Source of the DNA: Phycisphaerae bacterium
Lineage (GTDB): Bacteria; Planctomycetota; Phycisphaerae; UBA1845; PWPN01
Assembly (NCBI GenBank): GCA_030372985.1
Contig: JAUCQB010000256.1
Span: 1 to 64,000 of the forward strand
Length of the DNA stretch: 64,000 nucleotides
Direction of reading: 5' to 3'
Position numbers and translations under genes: made by a program. The notes under the pieces were generated by a model. The model ran no database searches and was not told the origin of the DNA. It was given only the letters and a program-made list of their open reading frames with translations. Shown here piece by piece: positions 54,870 to 63,754 of this stretch; position 1 is the first letter of the stretch, and each line of letters opens with the position of its first letter.

Positions 54870-57686
54870 GTGTCCAGGCGCATTGTGGTGATCAGCGTTT
54901 TATTGGCTCTGACAGCGAGTGCATGCAACATGAGTACCGTCAAGACGACCTATCTGCGAACCGAGTACCTCAGCGATCCGATGGCGATTGACGAATCGCA
55001 GCCGCGCTTGAGCTGGGTGCTGGACGCCGATGCTCGTGGCATCCGGCAGACGGCGTACCAGGTGCTGGTTGCCTCAAGCGAGGCGTTGCTTGCCGGGGAC
55101 GAGGGAGATCTCTGGGATAGCGGCAAGGTCGAGTCGGACCAGATGGCCCAGGTTGTCTATGCCGGCAAGCCGCTGGCGGCCGAGCAGGACGTTTTCTGGA
55201 AAGTCCGAGTGTGGACTCAGGACGACCAGCCAACCGCGTGGAGCCCCGTCGCCCGCTGGCGGATGGGTCTGCTGACCCCGGCGGACTGGAAGGCCAAATG
55301 GATCAGCCTGCCCGGTCCGGCGCCGGCGGCCAAGGGGCTGCCCGCCCGGCCGTCGCCGATACTCCGCAAGGAGTTCCAGATCGGCCAGCCGATCCAGCGT
55401 GCGGTGGTGACGGCGACCTCGCTGGGCATGTACGAAATTCGCATCAACGGCCGGCGGGTGGGCGATTGCCTGCTCGCACCCGAGTGGACCAACTACCACA
55501 AACGCGTCGAGTACCAGACCTACGACGTGACCGACCTGGTGAAGACCGGGGCCAATGCCGTTGGAGCGACGCTCGGCGACGGCTGGTACGCCGGCCGACT
55601 GGGCATCTCCCATATCGTCAAGGACGGGCCGCTTCGGGGGCACTACGGCACGAAGCTCGCCCTGTTGATGCAGATGCGCGTGTACTACGCTGATGGCTCA
55701 TCGGATCTTGTCGTGACCGACGAGACTTGGAAGGTGACGACCGATGGCCCAATCCGCAAGGCATGTATCCTCGACGGCGAGGTCTACGACTCGCGGAAGG
55801 AACTCCAGGGTTGGGACACGGCCGGCTACGACGATTCGGCATGGAGCCCCGTCGAATGGGCCGGGGAAGTCAAGGCGAAACTGGTCGCCCAACCGAACGA
55901 GCCGATCAAAGTGACCGAGGAACTCAAGCCCTTGGCCATCACCGAGCCGAAGCCGGGTGTTTACGTCGTCGATTTCGGACAGATTCTGTCAGGCTGGTGC
56001 CGAATCAAGGTGAACGCCCCGGCCGGAACGACCGTCACACTGCGTCACGTTGAAGTCCTTGACTCCGACGGCATGATCTACCGCGATAACCTGCGGATGA
56101 AGCCGCTGGGCGGCGAGTTGGGCGCCCGCCAGGAGGACCAGTTCATTCTCAACGGCAGCGGCCCGCAGACCTTCGAGCCGCATTTCACCTACCACGGCTT
56201 CCGTTACGTCGAGGTGACCGGCCTGCCCGCACGGCCGGCCAAGGACTTCATCCTGGCCAGGGTGTTCCACTCCGCGCCGCCGATGGCCGGGGCGTTCGAG
56301 TGCTCGAGCCCGCTGCTCAACAAGCTGATGAAGAACATCGTCTGGACGCATCGCGACAACATGCACAGCGTTCCGACCGACTGCCCGCAGCGCGACGAGC
56401 GGGTGGGCTGGATGGGCGACATGCTCGTCTTCGCCCAGCCGGCATGCTTCAACATGGACATGGCCGCGTTCTTCATCAAGTGGATCGTGGACATTCGCGA
56501 CGACCAGGCCGACGACGGCCGCTTCCCGGACTTTGCCCCGCATCCCTACAACCCCAACGCCCTGTTCTCCGGCGTGCCCGCCTGGGGCGACGCCGGCGTG
56601 GTCGTGCCATGGCGGATGTACGTGAACTACGGCGACAAACGGGCCCTGGCCGAGCACTTTGAGGCCTGCCGCCGCTGGGTGGACCACATCCACGGCCACA
56701 ACCCGGATCTGCTGTGGAAAAACAAACGCAACAACGATTACAGCGACTGGCTCAACGGCGACACCCTCAAGCTTGAAGGCCTGGGCTTTCCGAAGGGTGA
56801 GGCCCAGATTCCGAACGAGGTCTTCGCGACCGCGTTCTTCCAGCACAGCACCTCGCTGACTGCGAAGATGGCCCGCGTGTTGGGTCGCCAGTCGGAAGCT
56901 GACAAGTATGCCAAGCTGGCCGCTGATATCCGGCAGGCGTTCATCAAGGCCTATGTCGGTGACGACGCCCGGGTCAAGGGAAACACCCAGTCGGCGTACG
57001 CGATCGCGCTCGATTTCGATCTGGTCCCCGAGGACAAGCGCGAAGCCGCAGCCCGACACATGGTCGAGCGCGTCACCGCCTACAAGAATCACATTTCGAC
57101 CGGGTTCCACACGACGGTCATGCTGATGAACCAGCTCAGCGCCGCCGGCCGAAGCGACGTGGCATACATGCTGATCAACAACCGGACGATTCCCTCGTGG
57201 GGCTACACCATCGACCAGGGGGCAACGACCATCTGGGAACGCTGGGACGGCTACATGGAGGGTCGCGGGTTCCAGGATCCGGCGATGAACTCATTCTGCC
57301 ACTACGCGATCGGTTCGGTCGGCGAATGGATGTACCGCTCGATCCTGGGCATCCATCCGGACGAGCAGTGTCCAGGTTATCGCCACTTCATCCTCAAACC
57401 GCAGGTCGGCGGCGGGCTGACCTGGGCAAAAGGCAGCTACAACTCGATCAGCGGCCGTATCGTCAGCGAATGGAGAGTCAATGGTGAAGCGTTCTCGTGG
57501 GAGATCGTCGTGCCGGCCAATACGACTGCAACGGTGTACGTGCCGACCGCCGATGCCTCGACGGTGACGGAGTCCGGTAAACCGGCTTTGCTGGCTGAGG
57601 GGGTGAGCCCGGCCGGCAAGGCGGCCGGAGCGGCCGTCTACAAGGTTGTTTCCGGATCGTACCGCTTCGCGTCGAGACTGAAATGA
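54870..57686 (+). CDS. Alpha-L-rhamnosidase, GH78
   Basis: This 938-residue secreted enzyme removes terminal alpha-L-rhamnose. A short lipoprotein-type leader comes first (VLLALTASACN). The N-terminal Fn3-like domain starts at LRTEYLSDPMAIDESQPRLSWVL. Bac_rhamnosid_N follows (TATSLGMYEIRINGRRVGDCLLAPEWTNYHKRVEYQTYDVTDLV), then the (alpha/alpha)6 catalytic domain from about 470 and a C-terminal sandwich. The catalytic signature TDCPQRDERVGWMGDM lies near 503-518, with the acidic residues of GH78. FQDPAMNSFCHYAIGSVGEWMY is a further block. GTG start with AGGAGG 6 bases upstream. It is the clearest substrate marker in the locus. Confidence 0.94.
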   Translation: MSRRIVVISVLLALTASACNMSTVKTTYLRTEYLSDPMAIDESQPRLSWVLDADARGIRQTAYQVLVASSEALLAGDEGDLWDSGKVESDQMAQVVYAGKPLAAEQDVFWKVRVWTQDDQPTAWSPVARWRMGLLTPADWKAKWISLPGPAPAAKGLPARPSPILRKEFQIGQPIQRAVVTATSLGMYEIRINGRRVGDCLLAPEWTNYHKRVEYQTYDVTDLVKTGANAVGATLGDGWYAGRLGISHIVKDGPLRGHYGTKLALLMQMRVYYADGSSDLVVTDETWKVTTDGPIRKACILDGEVYDSRKELQGWDTAGYDDSAWSPVEWAGEVKAKLVAQPNEPIKVTEELKPLAITEPKPGVYVVDFGQILSGWCRIKVNAPAGTTVTLRHVEVLDSDGMIYRDNLRMKPLGGELGARQEDQFILNGSGPQTFEPHFTYHGFRYVEVTGLPARPAKDFILARVFHSAPPMAGAFECSSPLLNKLMKNIVWTHRDNMHSVPTDCPQRDERVGWMGDMLVFAQPACFNMDMAAFFIKWIVDIRDDQADDGRFPDFAPHPYNPNALFSGVPAWGDAGVVVPWRMYVNYGDKRALAEHFEACRRWVDHIHGHNPDLLWKNKRNNDYSDWLNGDTLKLEGLGFPKGEAQIPNEVFATAFFQHSTSLTAKMARVLGRQSEADKYAKLAADIRQAFIKAYVGDDARVKGNTQSAYAIALDFDLVPEDKREAAARHMVERVTAYKNHISTGFHTTVMLMNQLSAAGRSDVAYMLINNRTIPSWGYTIDQGATTIWERWDGYMEGRGFQDPAMNSFCHYAIGSVGEWMYRSILGIHPDEQCPGYRHFILKPQVGGGLTWAKGSYNSISGRIVSEWRVNGEAFSWEIVVPANTTATVYVPTADASTVTESGKPALLAEGVSPAGKAAGAAVYKVVSGSYRFASRLK

Positions 57687-57775
57687 GGCCTGCCCTGGAC
57701 CCACCCTGAATGGTGATAAGGATGTGTTCAAGGGTTGCAGGCCAAACCGCCGATGCATCCCAGATGGTGCGCCCG

Positions 57776-57781
57776 TATAAT
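57776..57781 (+). promoter_or_regulatory. Candidate -10 box before the 250-residue lipoprotein gene
   Basis: A perfect TATAAT lies 70 bases before the ATG at 57852. A -35 box at the right distance is poor. Confidence 0.35.
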
Positions 57782-57851
57782 GGCCTTGTTGTCACAGGGT
57801 CCGTGGCCTGCGCCGGATGCATTCCAGACGCGGTTTGAGTGGAGTCCACAC

Positions 57852-58604
57852 ATGAGCGGCGTGATGCGTTCTCGATCCTGGCTTCGGTGGCTGATCTACG
57901 GCTTCGTGGGGGTGTTGTTGGCCGGTTCGTTGGCCTGCGAAGGCAATCTTCAGCTTATCGCCACGTTGTTTAACACCTCCAGCCTCGGAGGTGGAACCCC
58001 GGGGCGTCGAGCCAATCTGCTGGTGAAGTTCGTCAACCAGACGGCTTATCGGCCGGTGTTCACTTTCGGCACCTATGACCCCTTGAACAGCAGACCCGCC
58101 AACGACGTCTATTTCCCTCCGAAATTCAGGCAGTTCGTGATTGATACGACCGAGGGTGGGATCCTCCTTGAGGCCTTCAGTGAAAGCGATGTGATCACGT
58201 TCAGCGGCAGCGGCTTGGGTGATCCCGGCGGATGCGGCAGGGCTATCAGTCTCGGGACGGAAGATTTCATCCAGCGCATCGAAGACGACGAGAGCCTGAT
58301 GTCTGAGGCCCGTCCCGAGGCCCTTCGGCCATTATGCGTGAACGACGAGCCCCAGGCCGGCATCGCGTTCTTCCGTGAAACCAGCGCGGGGCCGGGTGAA
58401 GATCCTTGTCAGACCAAGGGTGAGATTGCCGCCTCCGCCGAGGCCATGAGGATCCTGCAGGGCGATCCCTTGAGGAACATCACGGATGACGCCCGTTATC
58501 CCTGTGACGGTGAGAGCATCGTAGTGATCACGTTTGTCGAAGAGTCTGCCGACACGATCCGGATCGACGTGAGTATCGAGCCGCCCGCTGAGGATGAGGA
58601 ATAG
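57852..58604 (+). CDS. Hypothetical lipoprotein
   Basis: This 250-residue exported protein was not recognised. The leader RWLIYGFVGVLLAGSLACEGN contains a lipobox ending in Cys29. The mature part is acidic with beta-strand character (ANLLVKFVNQTAYRPVFTFGTYDP, FPPKFRQFVIDTTEGGILLEAF) and several cysteines (GDPGGCGRA, LRPLCVNDE, DPCQTKGE, YPCDGE) that could form disulfides. It ends in a Glu/Asp tail. It is separated from the rhamnosidase by 165 bases with its own -10 box, so it may be independent of the glycan locus. Confidence 0.65.
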   Translation: MSGVMRSRSWLRWLIYGFVGVLLAGSLACEGNLQLIATLFNTSSLGGGTPGRRANLLVKFVNQTAYRPVFTFGTYDPLNSRPANDVYFPPKFRQFVIDTTEGGILLEAFSESDVITFSGSGLGDPGGCGRAISLGTEDFIQRIEDDESLMSEARPEALRPLCVNDEPQAGIAFFRETSAGPGEDPCQTKGEIAASAEAMRILQGDPLRNITDDARYPCDGESIVVITFVEESADTIRIDVSIEPPAEDEE

Positions 58605-58645
58605 CGGCAAGCCGATCGTCTGACGACGGGTTGTGGGTCGGAATG

Positions 58646-59149
58646 CTACGGGGCGCTTGCCGTAGGAGTCTGGGCGGCCAACGGCATGCCGATGATCCTG
58701 GCCTCGAAAACCAGTTTGCCATCCACGAACCCTTGGGCGTCGCAGACCGTCCGGCGCGGGCGGACCTCGACGATTTTCTCGATGATGTACATGGTCGCCG
58801 GCGGGATGACGGCTGTTCTGAACTTGACATCCTCGAGGCCGCCGAAGGCAAGGAATCGGGTCGATGGCTGCACAATCTGCGAAAGGTAAGAGGCCATCTG
58901 AGCGGCGGTCTCGAGCATCAGGACCCCGGGCATGATGGGTTGTCCGGGAATGTGGCCTCGCACCCAAAACTCATCGCTTCGGATGTGGCGCAATCCCACG
59001 GCCAGCCCCGCTTCGCGGTCGATCCGCAAAATGGCGTCGAGCTGCATGAATTCGAATCGATGCGGAAGAAGCTCGTAAATCGCCTGCCGGTCGGCAAGAA
59101 CTTGGCTTGGATCGATTTCACTCAGGTCGGTGAAGGGCGTGGCGGCCAT
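58646..59149 (-). CDS. FabZ-like 3-hydroxyacyl-ACP dehydratase
   Basis: This 167-residue hot-dog-fold protein has the FabZ/FabA active site: His66 in RGHIPGQPIMPG and Glu80 in VLMLETAAQ. LLPHRFEFMQLDAIL is the usual PHR-x-P-F motif with Glu instead of Pro. It dehydrates 3-hydroxyacyl-ACP in fatty acid synthesis, or acts in a specialised acyl chain pathway given the divergence. ATG 59149 has GAGG 6 bases upstream; GTG 59161 is less likely. Neighbouring genes are the Hc1-like gene, ribF and mla genes, all on the minus strand. Confidence 0.83.
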   Translation of the reverse strand: MAATPFTDLSEIDPSQVLADRQAIYELLPHRFEFMQLDAILRIDREAGLAVGLRHIRSDEFWVRGHIPGQPIMPGVLMLETAAQMASYLSQIVQPSTRFLAFGGLEDVKFRTAVIPPATMYIIEKIVEVRPRRTVCDAQGFVDGKLVFEARIIGMPLAAQTPTASAP

Positions 59150-59398
59150 ACCCGTCCTCACAACGCAAAGAACACAAACGAAAGCTACCCGACCACTCCC
59201 GCTGGTTGAGGGGTGTGCTCGGTCCGGATACGGATCACGCGCCGTACGGAAGCCATCACGCAGTCTTCGTCCCTGGTCGCGGGGTGTACGCTCAGGCTTG
59301 TTTCAAGCCCATTGTCCCTCAGGAGGTCGATGAGTCAGTCCGCTCGGAGTCGCGACAATGCCGTCGACGCGGTTTCCGGAACCGGAATCCCCAGGGTT

Positions 59399-59578
59399 CT
59401 ACTCGCCCGCCGACCGGGTCTCAAGGACCTTCTTGCGGAGTTCCTGGGCGGCCGACTTGACATCCTGCATGATCTTTCGGACGCGTGTTCCGGCGGCCTT
59501 GTTGCCCCCTTGGGCCTTGGCAACGTCATCAGCGGCTGACTCAACCAAGCGTTTCAGCTTCTCGTAATCTTCCAGCAC
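59399..59578 (-). CDS. Histone H1-like (Hc1-type) small protein
   Basis: This 59-residue protein begins VLEDYEKLKRLVESAADDVAK and contains GGNKAAGTRVRKIMQDVKSAAQELRKKVLE. The G-N-K-A-A-x-x-R-V-R motif followed by a lysine-rich helix is that of chlamydial HctA/Hc1 histone-like proteins and their planctomycete relatives. It lacks the long Lys/Ala tail of HctA. It is predicted to bind DNA or act as a chromosome-associated helical protein. GTG start at 59578 with GGAG 7 bases upstream. The gene is short enough to be missed by length-filtered gene finders. Confidence 0.75.
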   Translation of the reverse strand: MLEDYEKLKRLVESAADDVAKAQGGNKAAGTRVRKIMQDVKSAAQELRKKVLETRSAGE

Positions 59579-59822
59579 GGCTCTTCTCCGGTAACATCCT
59601 GTCCGCCCGTCCCGCCTACCCCGATCAACATCATCGGCCAGAGGGGGACGGCGATCCGAACCTCCGGCCGTAGAGTCGGGAGTCTAGCAGACGGGCACTG
59701 GCATGCAAGGTCAGAAACGGCCTGGGAGGCAAAAAAAATGGGTTCCGGGCCGGGGACAGGCAATCCGCGGCGGCTTTGCGGGGGCTGGCGGGCGAATTCG
59801 GGGCATGACTGGCGTTAATCCG

Positions 59823-60761
59823 TCACCCGTGTTGTCCACAGACCTGACGAGTTCGCTCGACATCTTTGGCGATTTGCTGGCAGAGAGCACCCACCGTGTC
59901 ATAGCGAACCTGCGGTCGGAGCCATTGCAGGAACTCGATCCGGAGCGCTTGCCCATAGGTCTCTTCATTGAAGTCCAGCAGGTGGGCCTCGATGACAAGT
60001 CGGTGTTCTTCGAAGGTGGGTGTCCTGCCGATGCTGATGGCCGCAGGGTAGCGACGGCCGCCCAGTACGCCAAAGCCTGCGTAGACGCCCTCGGCGGGAA
60101 CCAGTTGATCGCCAGGATCGATGTTGGCCGTTGGAAACCCCATCCCCGATCCCCGGCCGACGCCGTGGATGACCTGACCCAGCAGGGCGTATGGGCGTCC
60201 GAGGCAGATGGCCGCCTGATCGACGGGGCCGGCGGTGAGCAGTTGCCGAACAAGTGAACTCGAAATCACCGCGTCCGGATGGCCGCCCAACCCTATCCGA
60301 ACGGGTTCCACGACCTGGACCTGAAAACCGTGCCGGGCAGCGGCAGCCCGGAGTGTCTCGACGTTTCCTTGACGGTGACGGCCGAATCCGAAGGATGGGC
60401 CTTCAACAATGGCCGACGGACGAAACCGCCTGACCATCACGTGTTCTATGAAGTCGGTGGCGCTCAGTTGAAGCAACCCCGCGTTGCTCTCGGCCACGAC
60501 GGTCACGTCCGCGCCGGCCCGCTCGAGCTGCCGGAGCTTCTCGGGCAGTGGGGTCAATACGGCCGGCATCCTCTCGGGCGTGAGGACTGTCAGCGGATGC
60601 GGATCGAAAGTCATGGCCACCAGTTCGGTCCCGGCGGCCTGGGCCTTCAGGCGACCGGCCTGGAGGATCGCCTGGTGTCCGCGATGCACGCCGTCGAAAT
60701 TGCCGATGCTCAGGACGACCCCGCTCATCGGCTCGAACTCAAGACCGCGTATGACCCGCAT
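59823..60761 (-). CDS. ribF: Bifunctional riboflavin kinase/FAD synthetase RibF
   Basis: This 312-residue enzyme converts riboflavin to FMN and then FAD. The N-terminal adenylyltransferase has VVLSIGNFDGVHRGHQ (about 14-29) and MTFDPHPLTVL. ATDFIEHVMVRRFRPSAIVEGPSFGFGRHRQG is the second block. The C-terminal kinase has VIHGVGRGSGMGFPTANI, YAGFGVLGGRRYPAAISIGRTPTF and IEAHLLDFNEETYG. Length is normal. GGAG is 10 bases before the ATG. Confidence 0.96.
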   Translation of the reverse strand: MRVIRGLEFEPMSGVVLSIGNFDGVHRGHQAILQAGRLKAQAAGTELVAMTFDPHPLTVLTPERMPAVLTPLPEKLRQLERAGADVTVVAESNAGLLQLSATDFIEHVMVRRFRPSAIVEGPSFGFGRHRQGNVETLRAAAARHGFQVQVVEPVRIGLGGHPDAVISSSLVRQLLTAGPVDQAAICLGRPYALLGQVIHGVGRGSGMGFPTANIDPGDQLVPAEGVYAGFGVLGGRRYPAAISIGRTPTFEEHRLVIEAHLLDFNEETYGQALRIEFLQWLRPQVRYDTVGALCQQIAKDVERTRQVCGQHG

Positions 60762-60981
60762 GGACGGCTAGTCTCCTGTCATTTCCACAGGGCAAACCAT
60801 GGTAGTTGCCGCCCTCATCCCGTTCACGGCCGGCGATTCTCGTCAGCTCAAAGGGCGTTACTGACGGCCTGTCCCGAGCCATGTCGAGGGGCTTGTCCGC
60901 CAGTTCGACCTGTGCGGCTGCCGGTCGCTCCTGCAGGCGCAACTGGCCCGGCAGAACTGGCCCTCCCCCGTTGTGGATTCC

Positions 60982-62079
60982 TCAGCCGCCCAGCAGGCCG
61001 CTCTTCTGCCATTGTTTGACCAGCACCTTGAGTTCCTGCGCGGCCTCGCCAAGGCGACGCACGGTCAGCATCAGCTCTTCGTACAACTTCGGATCGCGCA
61101 GCAGCATGGGCACCGCCCCCTGCCCGTCGTTCAAGGTTTCACCCGTGGCTACCAGTTGATCCAGCAGCCGGGAAAGCTGTTCGATATTGCCGATCAGCTT
61201 CTTGCCCAGAGCATCAATGTGCTCGCGCGTGAGCGTCACAGTCGAGTTGACGTTTGTGAGCACATCGCTCGCCTGTGTCGCCGCCACCTGAAGCCTGCCG
61301 GAAAAGTCCCTGAACCCGATCATGGCGAGCTTGGCGTCCTCGCTGGCCTGGCGGAGGTTGGCCAACACGTTCCGCGCGTTGGACTGGCTTTCAGGGTCGC
61401 CGAAGACCGTATCGAGGTGCTTGAGCACGTCGTGCAGTCTCTCGACCGTGGTGTACAGATTCGCGGTTACGTCCGGCGGCTTGTCGGGACTGTCGATCAA
61501 GCGGACCGGCCGGAACTCCAGCAACTGTGTTACCGCGTTCGCTGCCGGCGTCAGCGCCTCGGCCAGCGTTCCGATCTGGGCCGTTGTCTTCTCCAGCGTG
61601 CTGATGAACTGCGGGCTTAGGATCTTCTCGAGGGGATTGACCTGCTCGCCCAGGATCTCGCCGCTTCCGTCTTTGGGTAGCGACGCAAATCTCTGCGGCG
61701 GAATGACCACCGGAATTCGGCCGGTCGGCGGGAGGATATTGATGACCGGCTGGCCCATCAGCGGAGACTCGACAAACGCCTTCCATCCGACCGGGATCTC
61801 GTATTTGCCGCGAACGTCGATCCTGGCAACGACGCCCTCCGTGGGATTGGTGGGATCTTTCAACTCGACGCTCAGGACGCTGCCGATCTGAACGCCGGCC
61901 AGAAACACCTGCGTGCCCTCGCGGACGCCGGAAACGGTGTCAAACCGGGCCGTGATCGTGTAACCTCGCGTGAGAAACTGGAACCGTGATTCGCCGAACA
62001 TGACCAACACGATGCCGAAGGCGATCAAGCCTCCGAGTACGAACAATCCCACAAGAGCGTTGCGTCGTTGATCGGTCAT
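60982..62079 (-). CDS. mlaD: MCE-domain substrate-binding protein (MlaD-like)
   Basis: This 365-residue protein is anchored by one N-terminal helix (ALVGLFVLGGLIAFGIVLVMFG). It has one MCE domain (about 37-115: YTITARFDTVSGVREGTQVFLAGVQIGSVLSVELKD, VGWKAFVESPLMGQPVINILPP). A long helical tail follows (ANLRQASEDAKLAMIGFRDFSGRLQVAATQASDVLTNVNSTVTLTREHIDALGKKLIGNIEQLSRLL), typical of MCE proteins that bridge the periplasm. It overlaps the ATPase gene by 4 bases. Together they move lipids between inner and outer membranes. Confidence 0.9.
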   Translation of the reverse strand: MTDQRRNALVGLFVLGGLIAFGIVLVMFGESRFQFLTRGYTITARFDTVSGVREGTQVFLAGVQIGSVLSVELKDPTNPTEGVVARIDVRGKYEIPVGWKAFVESPLMGQPVINILPPTGRIPVVIPPQRFASLPKDGSGEILGEQVNPLEKILSPQFISTLEKTTAQIGTLAEALTPAANAVTQLLEFRPVRLIDSPDKPPDVTANLYTTVERLHDVLKHLDTVFGDPESQSNARNVLANLRQASEDAKLAMIGFRDFSGRLQVAATQASDVLTNVNSTVTLTREHIDALGKKLIGNIEQLSRLLDQLVATGETLNDGQGAVPMLLRDPKLYEELMLTVRRLGEAAQELKVLVKQWQKSGLLGG

Positions 62080-62864
62080 TTAGAAGCCTCCCCGGAAGGC
62101 ACGGGCGCAATGACGAGGTCCGCATCGCCGGTGACGAACCGGCGAACCCGCTGGTCCGTCGAATTCCGGAAGTCATCGGCCGTGCCGTCGGCGATAAAGC
62201 CGCCTTGTGATAACATGAGGATTCGGTCGGCAACCTTGAAAGCGCTGGTCATGTCGTGTGTGACCACCACGCTGGTGACGCCGAGTTCCTGTTGCAGTTT
62301 GATGATCAAGTCGTTGATCGTGTCGGCCCGGATCGGGTCCAGGCCGGTGGTGGGTTCGTCGTAGAGGATGATCTCGGGGTCCAGCGCGATCGCGCGAGCC
62401 AGCGCGACGCGCTTGCGCTGTCCGCCGGACAGCTCGGCCGGGCGCTTCGGCTGGATGCCGTCCAGACCGACCAGAGCCAGCTTCTTCGCCACAACGGCGT
62501 TGATCTCTCTCTCCGACAGATGCGTATGCTCCCGCAGCGGAAAGGCCACGTTCTCGCCCGCGCTCATCGAGTCGAACAGGGCGCCCATCTGGAACAGAAA
62601 GCCAAATCGCTTTCTGACCGGGTCAAGCTGCCATTCCTTGAGTTGGTCGATCCGCTGTCCCCCGACGTAGACCTCACCCTGATCCGGGTGAATGAGCCCC
62701 AGCATGTGCTTCAGCAGCACGCTCTTGCCTGTGCCCGACTCGCCGATCACCACCGTGGTCTTCGCACGCTCCAGGGCGAGGTCCACGCCGTTCAGAACGG
62801 TCAGTCGTCCGAATCGCTTGTGGACTTTGCGGAACTCGACGATCGGTTCAGCTCGGGTCTTCAT
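62076..62864 (-). CDS. mlaF: ABC transporter ATPase (MlaF-like)
   Basis: This 262-residue ATPase has Walker A GESGTGKS, the Q-loop FQMGALFDSMSAGENVAFPLREHT characteristic of the MlaF/MkL group, signature LSGGQRKRVALARAI and Walker B IILYDEPTTGLDP. The switch His is in VVVTHDMTSAFKVADRI. GAGGGG lies 7 bases before ATG 62864; the longer open frame upstream overlaps the permease gene antiparallel to no purpose. It powers lipid transport with the adjacent permease and MCE protein. Confidence 0.93.
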   Translation of the reverse strand: MKTRAEPIVEFRKVHKRFGRLTVLNGVDLALERAKTTVVIGESGTGKSVLLKHMLGLIHPDQGEVYVGGQRIDQLKEWQLDPVRKRFGFLFQMGALFDSMSAGENVAFPLREHTHLSEREINAVVAKKLALVGLDGIQPKRPAELSGGQRKRVALARAIALDPEIILYDEPTTGLDPIRADTINDLIIKLQQELGVTSVVVTHDMTSAFKVADRILMLSQGGFIADGTADDFRNSTDQRVRRFVTGDADLVIAPVPSGEASK

Positions 62865-62893
62865 GGATCGTCCCCTCGCGGGGTCAGCCTCCG

Positions 62894-63754
62894 TCAGAAT
62901 ACCGACTTGAATCCCCAGATCGACTCGTACAGGCCCTTGAGACCGAAGGCCAGGAAGAAGTCGAGGATCAGGATCACGACAAACCCCAGCACGAACGATT
63001 CGGTGCAGGCCTTGCCGACCCCTTCGGCGCCGGGCTTGCAGTTGAACCCCTTGTAGCAGGAGATCAGGCCGATGCAGGCTCCGAAGAAGACGCTCTTGAG
63101 CAGACCCGAGGCGACGTCCCATTTTTCCAGCGCGGCAGCGGTGTAGTCCCAGTAGACGCTGTTGGGAATGTCAAAAAGCGGGACGCAGATGAACCACCCG
63201 CCGCCCACGCCCATCAGATCGCAATAGAGGGTCAACACGGGCGTCAAGAGGACGCACGCCGCAAATCGCGGAGACACCAGGACGCGAATGGGGTCGGTTC
63301 CCATTGATCGAAGGGCATCGAGTTGCTCGGTGACGTTCATGGTGCCCAGTTCCGCGGCCAGGGCGCCTCCGACGCGGCCGGCAAGCATCACACCCGCCAG
63401 CACCGGACCCAATTCCCGAACGACCGAGAGGCTGACAATCACCCCCATCCGCTCGGCCAGACCTACGGACATGAACTGTTCGATGGCCTGTACGGCCAGC
63501 ACCATGCCCACGAAAACGCCGGTGATGAGGATGACCGGAACGCTCAGTGTCCCAATCGCGTAACACTGCGGAAGAAATCGCTGAATGTCGCGACGGCGCA
63601 GCAACGTCAGGGGTGCGTAACGCATCGTCCGACCGGCAAACAGCCAGAAATCACCGAAATTCGCCAGACCGCAAATGATGGCTCGGCCGAGCGAGGCCAA
63701 CCAGGCGGTTTGGGGCGGGCAGCCCGGCGTGGCTGAACTGTCCTGGGCGGACAT
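62894..63754 (-). CDS. mlaE: ABC transporter permease (MlaE-like)
   Basis: This 286-residue inner-membrane permease has five to six helices. Family blocks are IGTLSVPVILITGVFVGMVLAVQAIEQF, SVVRELGPVLAGVMLAGRVGGALAAELGTMNVTEQLDALRSMGTDPI and SVFFGACIGLISCYKGFNCKPGAEGVGKACTESFV. It is the first gene of the mlaE-mlaF-mlaD set. No MlaB (STAS) or MlaC gene is adjacent; the 36-residue N-terminal extension before the first helix is short for a fused STAS domain. Confidence 0.93.
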   Translation of the reverse strand: MSAQDSSATPGCPPQTAWLASLGRAIICGLANFGDFWLFAGRTMRYAPLTLLRRRDIQRFLPQCYAIGTLSVPVILITGVFVGMVLAVQAIEQFMSVGLAERMGVIVSLSVVRELGPVLAGVMLAGRVGGALAAELGTMNVTEQLDALRSMGTDPIRVLVSPRFAACVLLTPVLTLYCDLMGVGGGWFICVPLFDIPNSVYWDYTAAALEKWDVASGLLKSVFFGACIGLISCYKGFNCKPGAEGVGKACTESFVLGFVVILILDFFLAFGLKGLYESIWGFKSVF

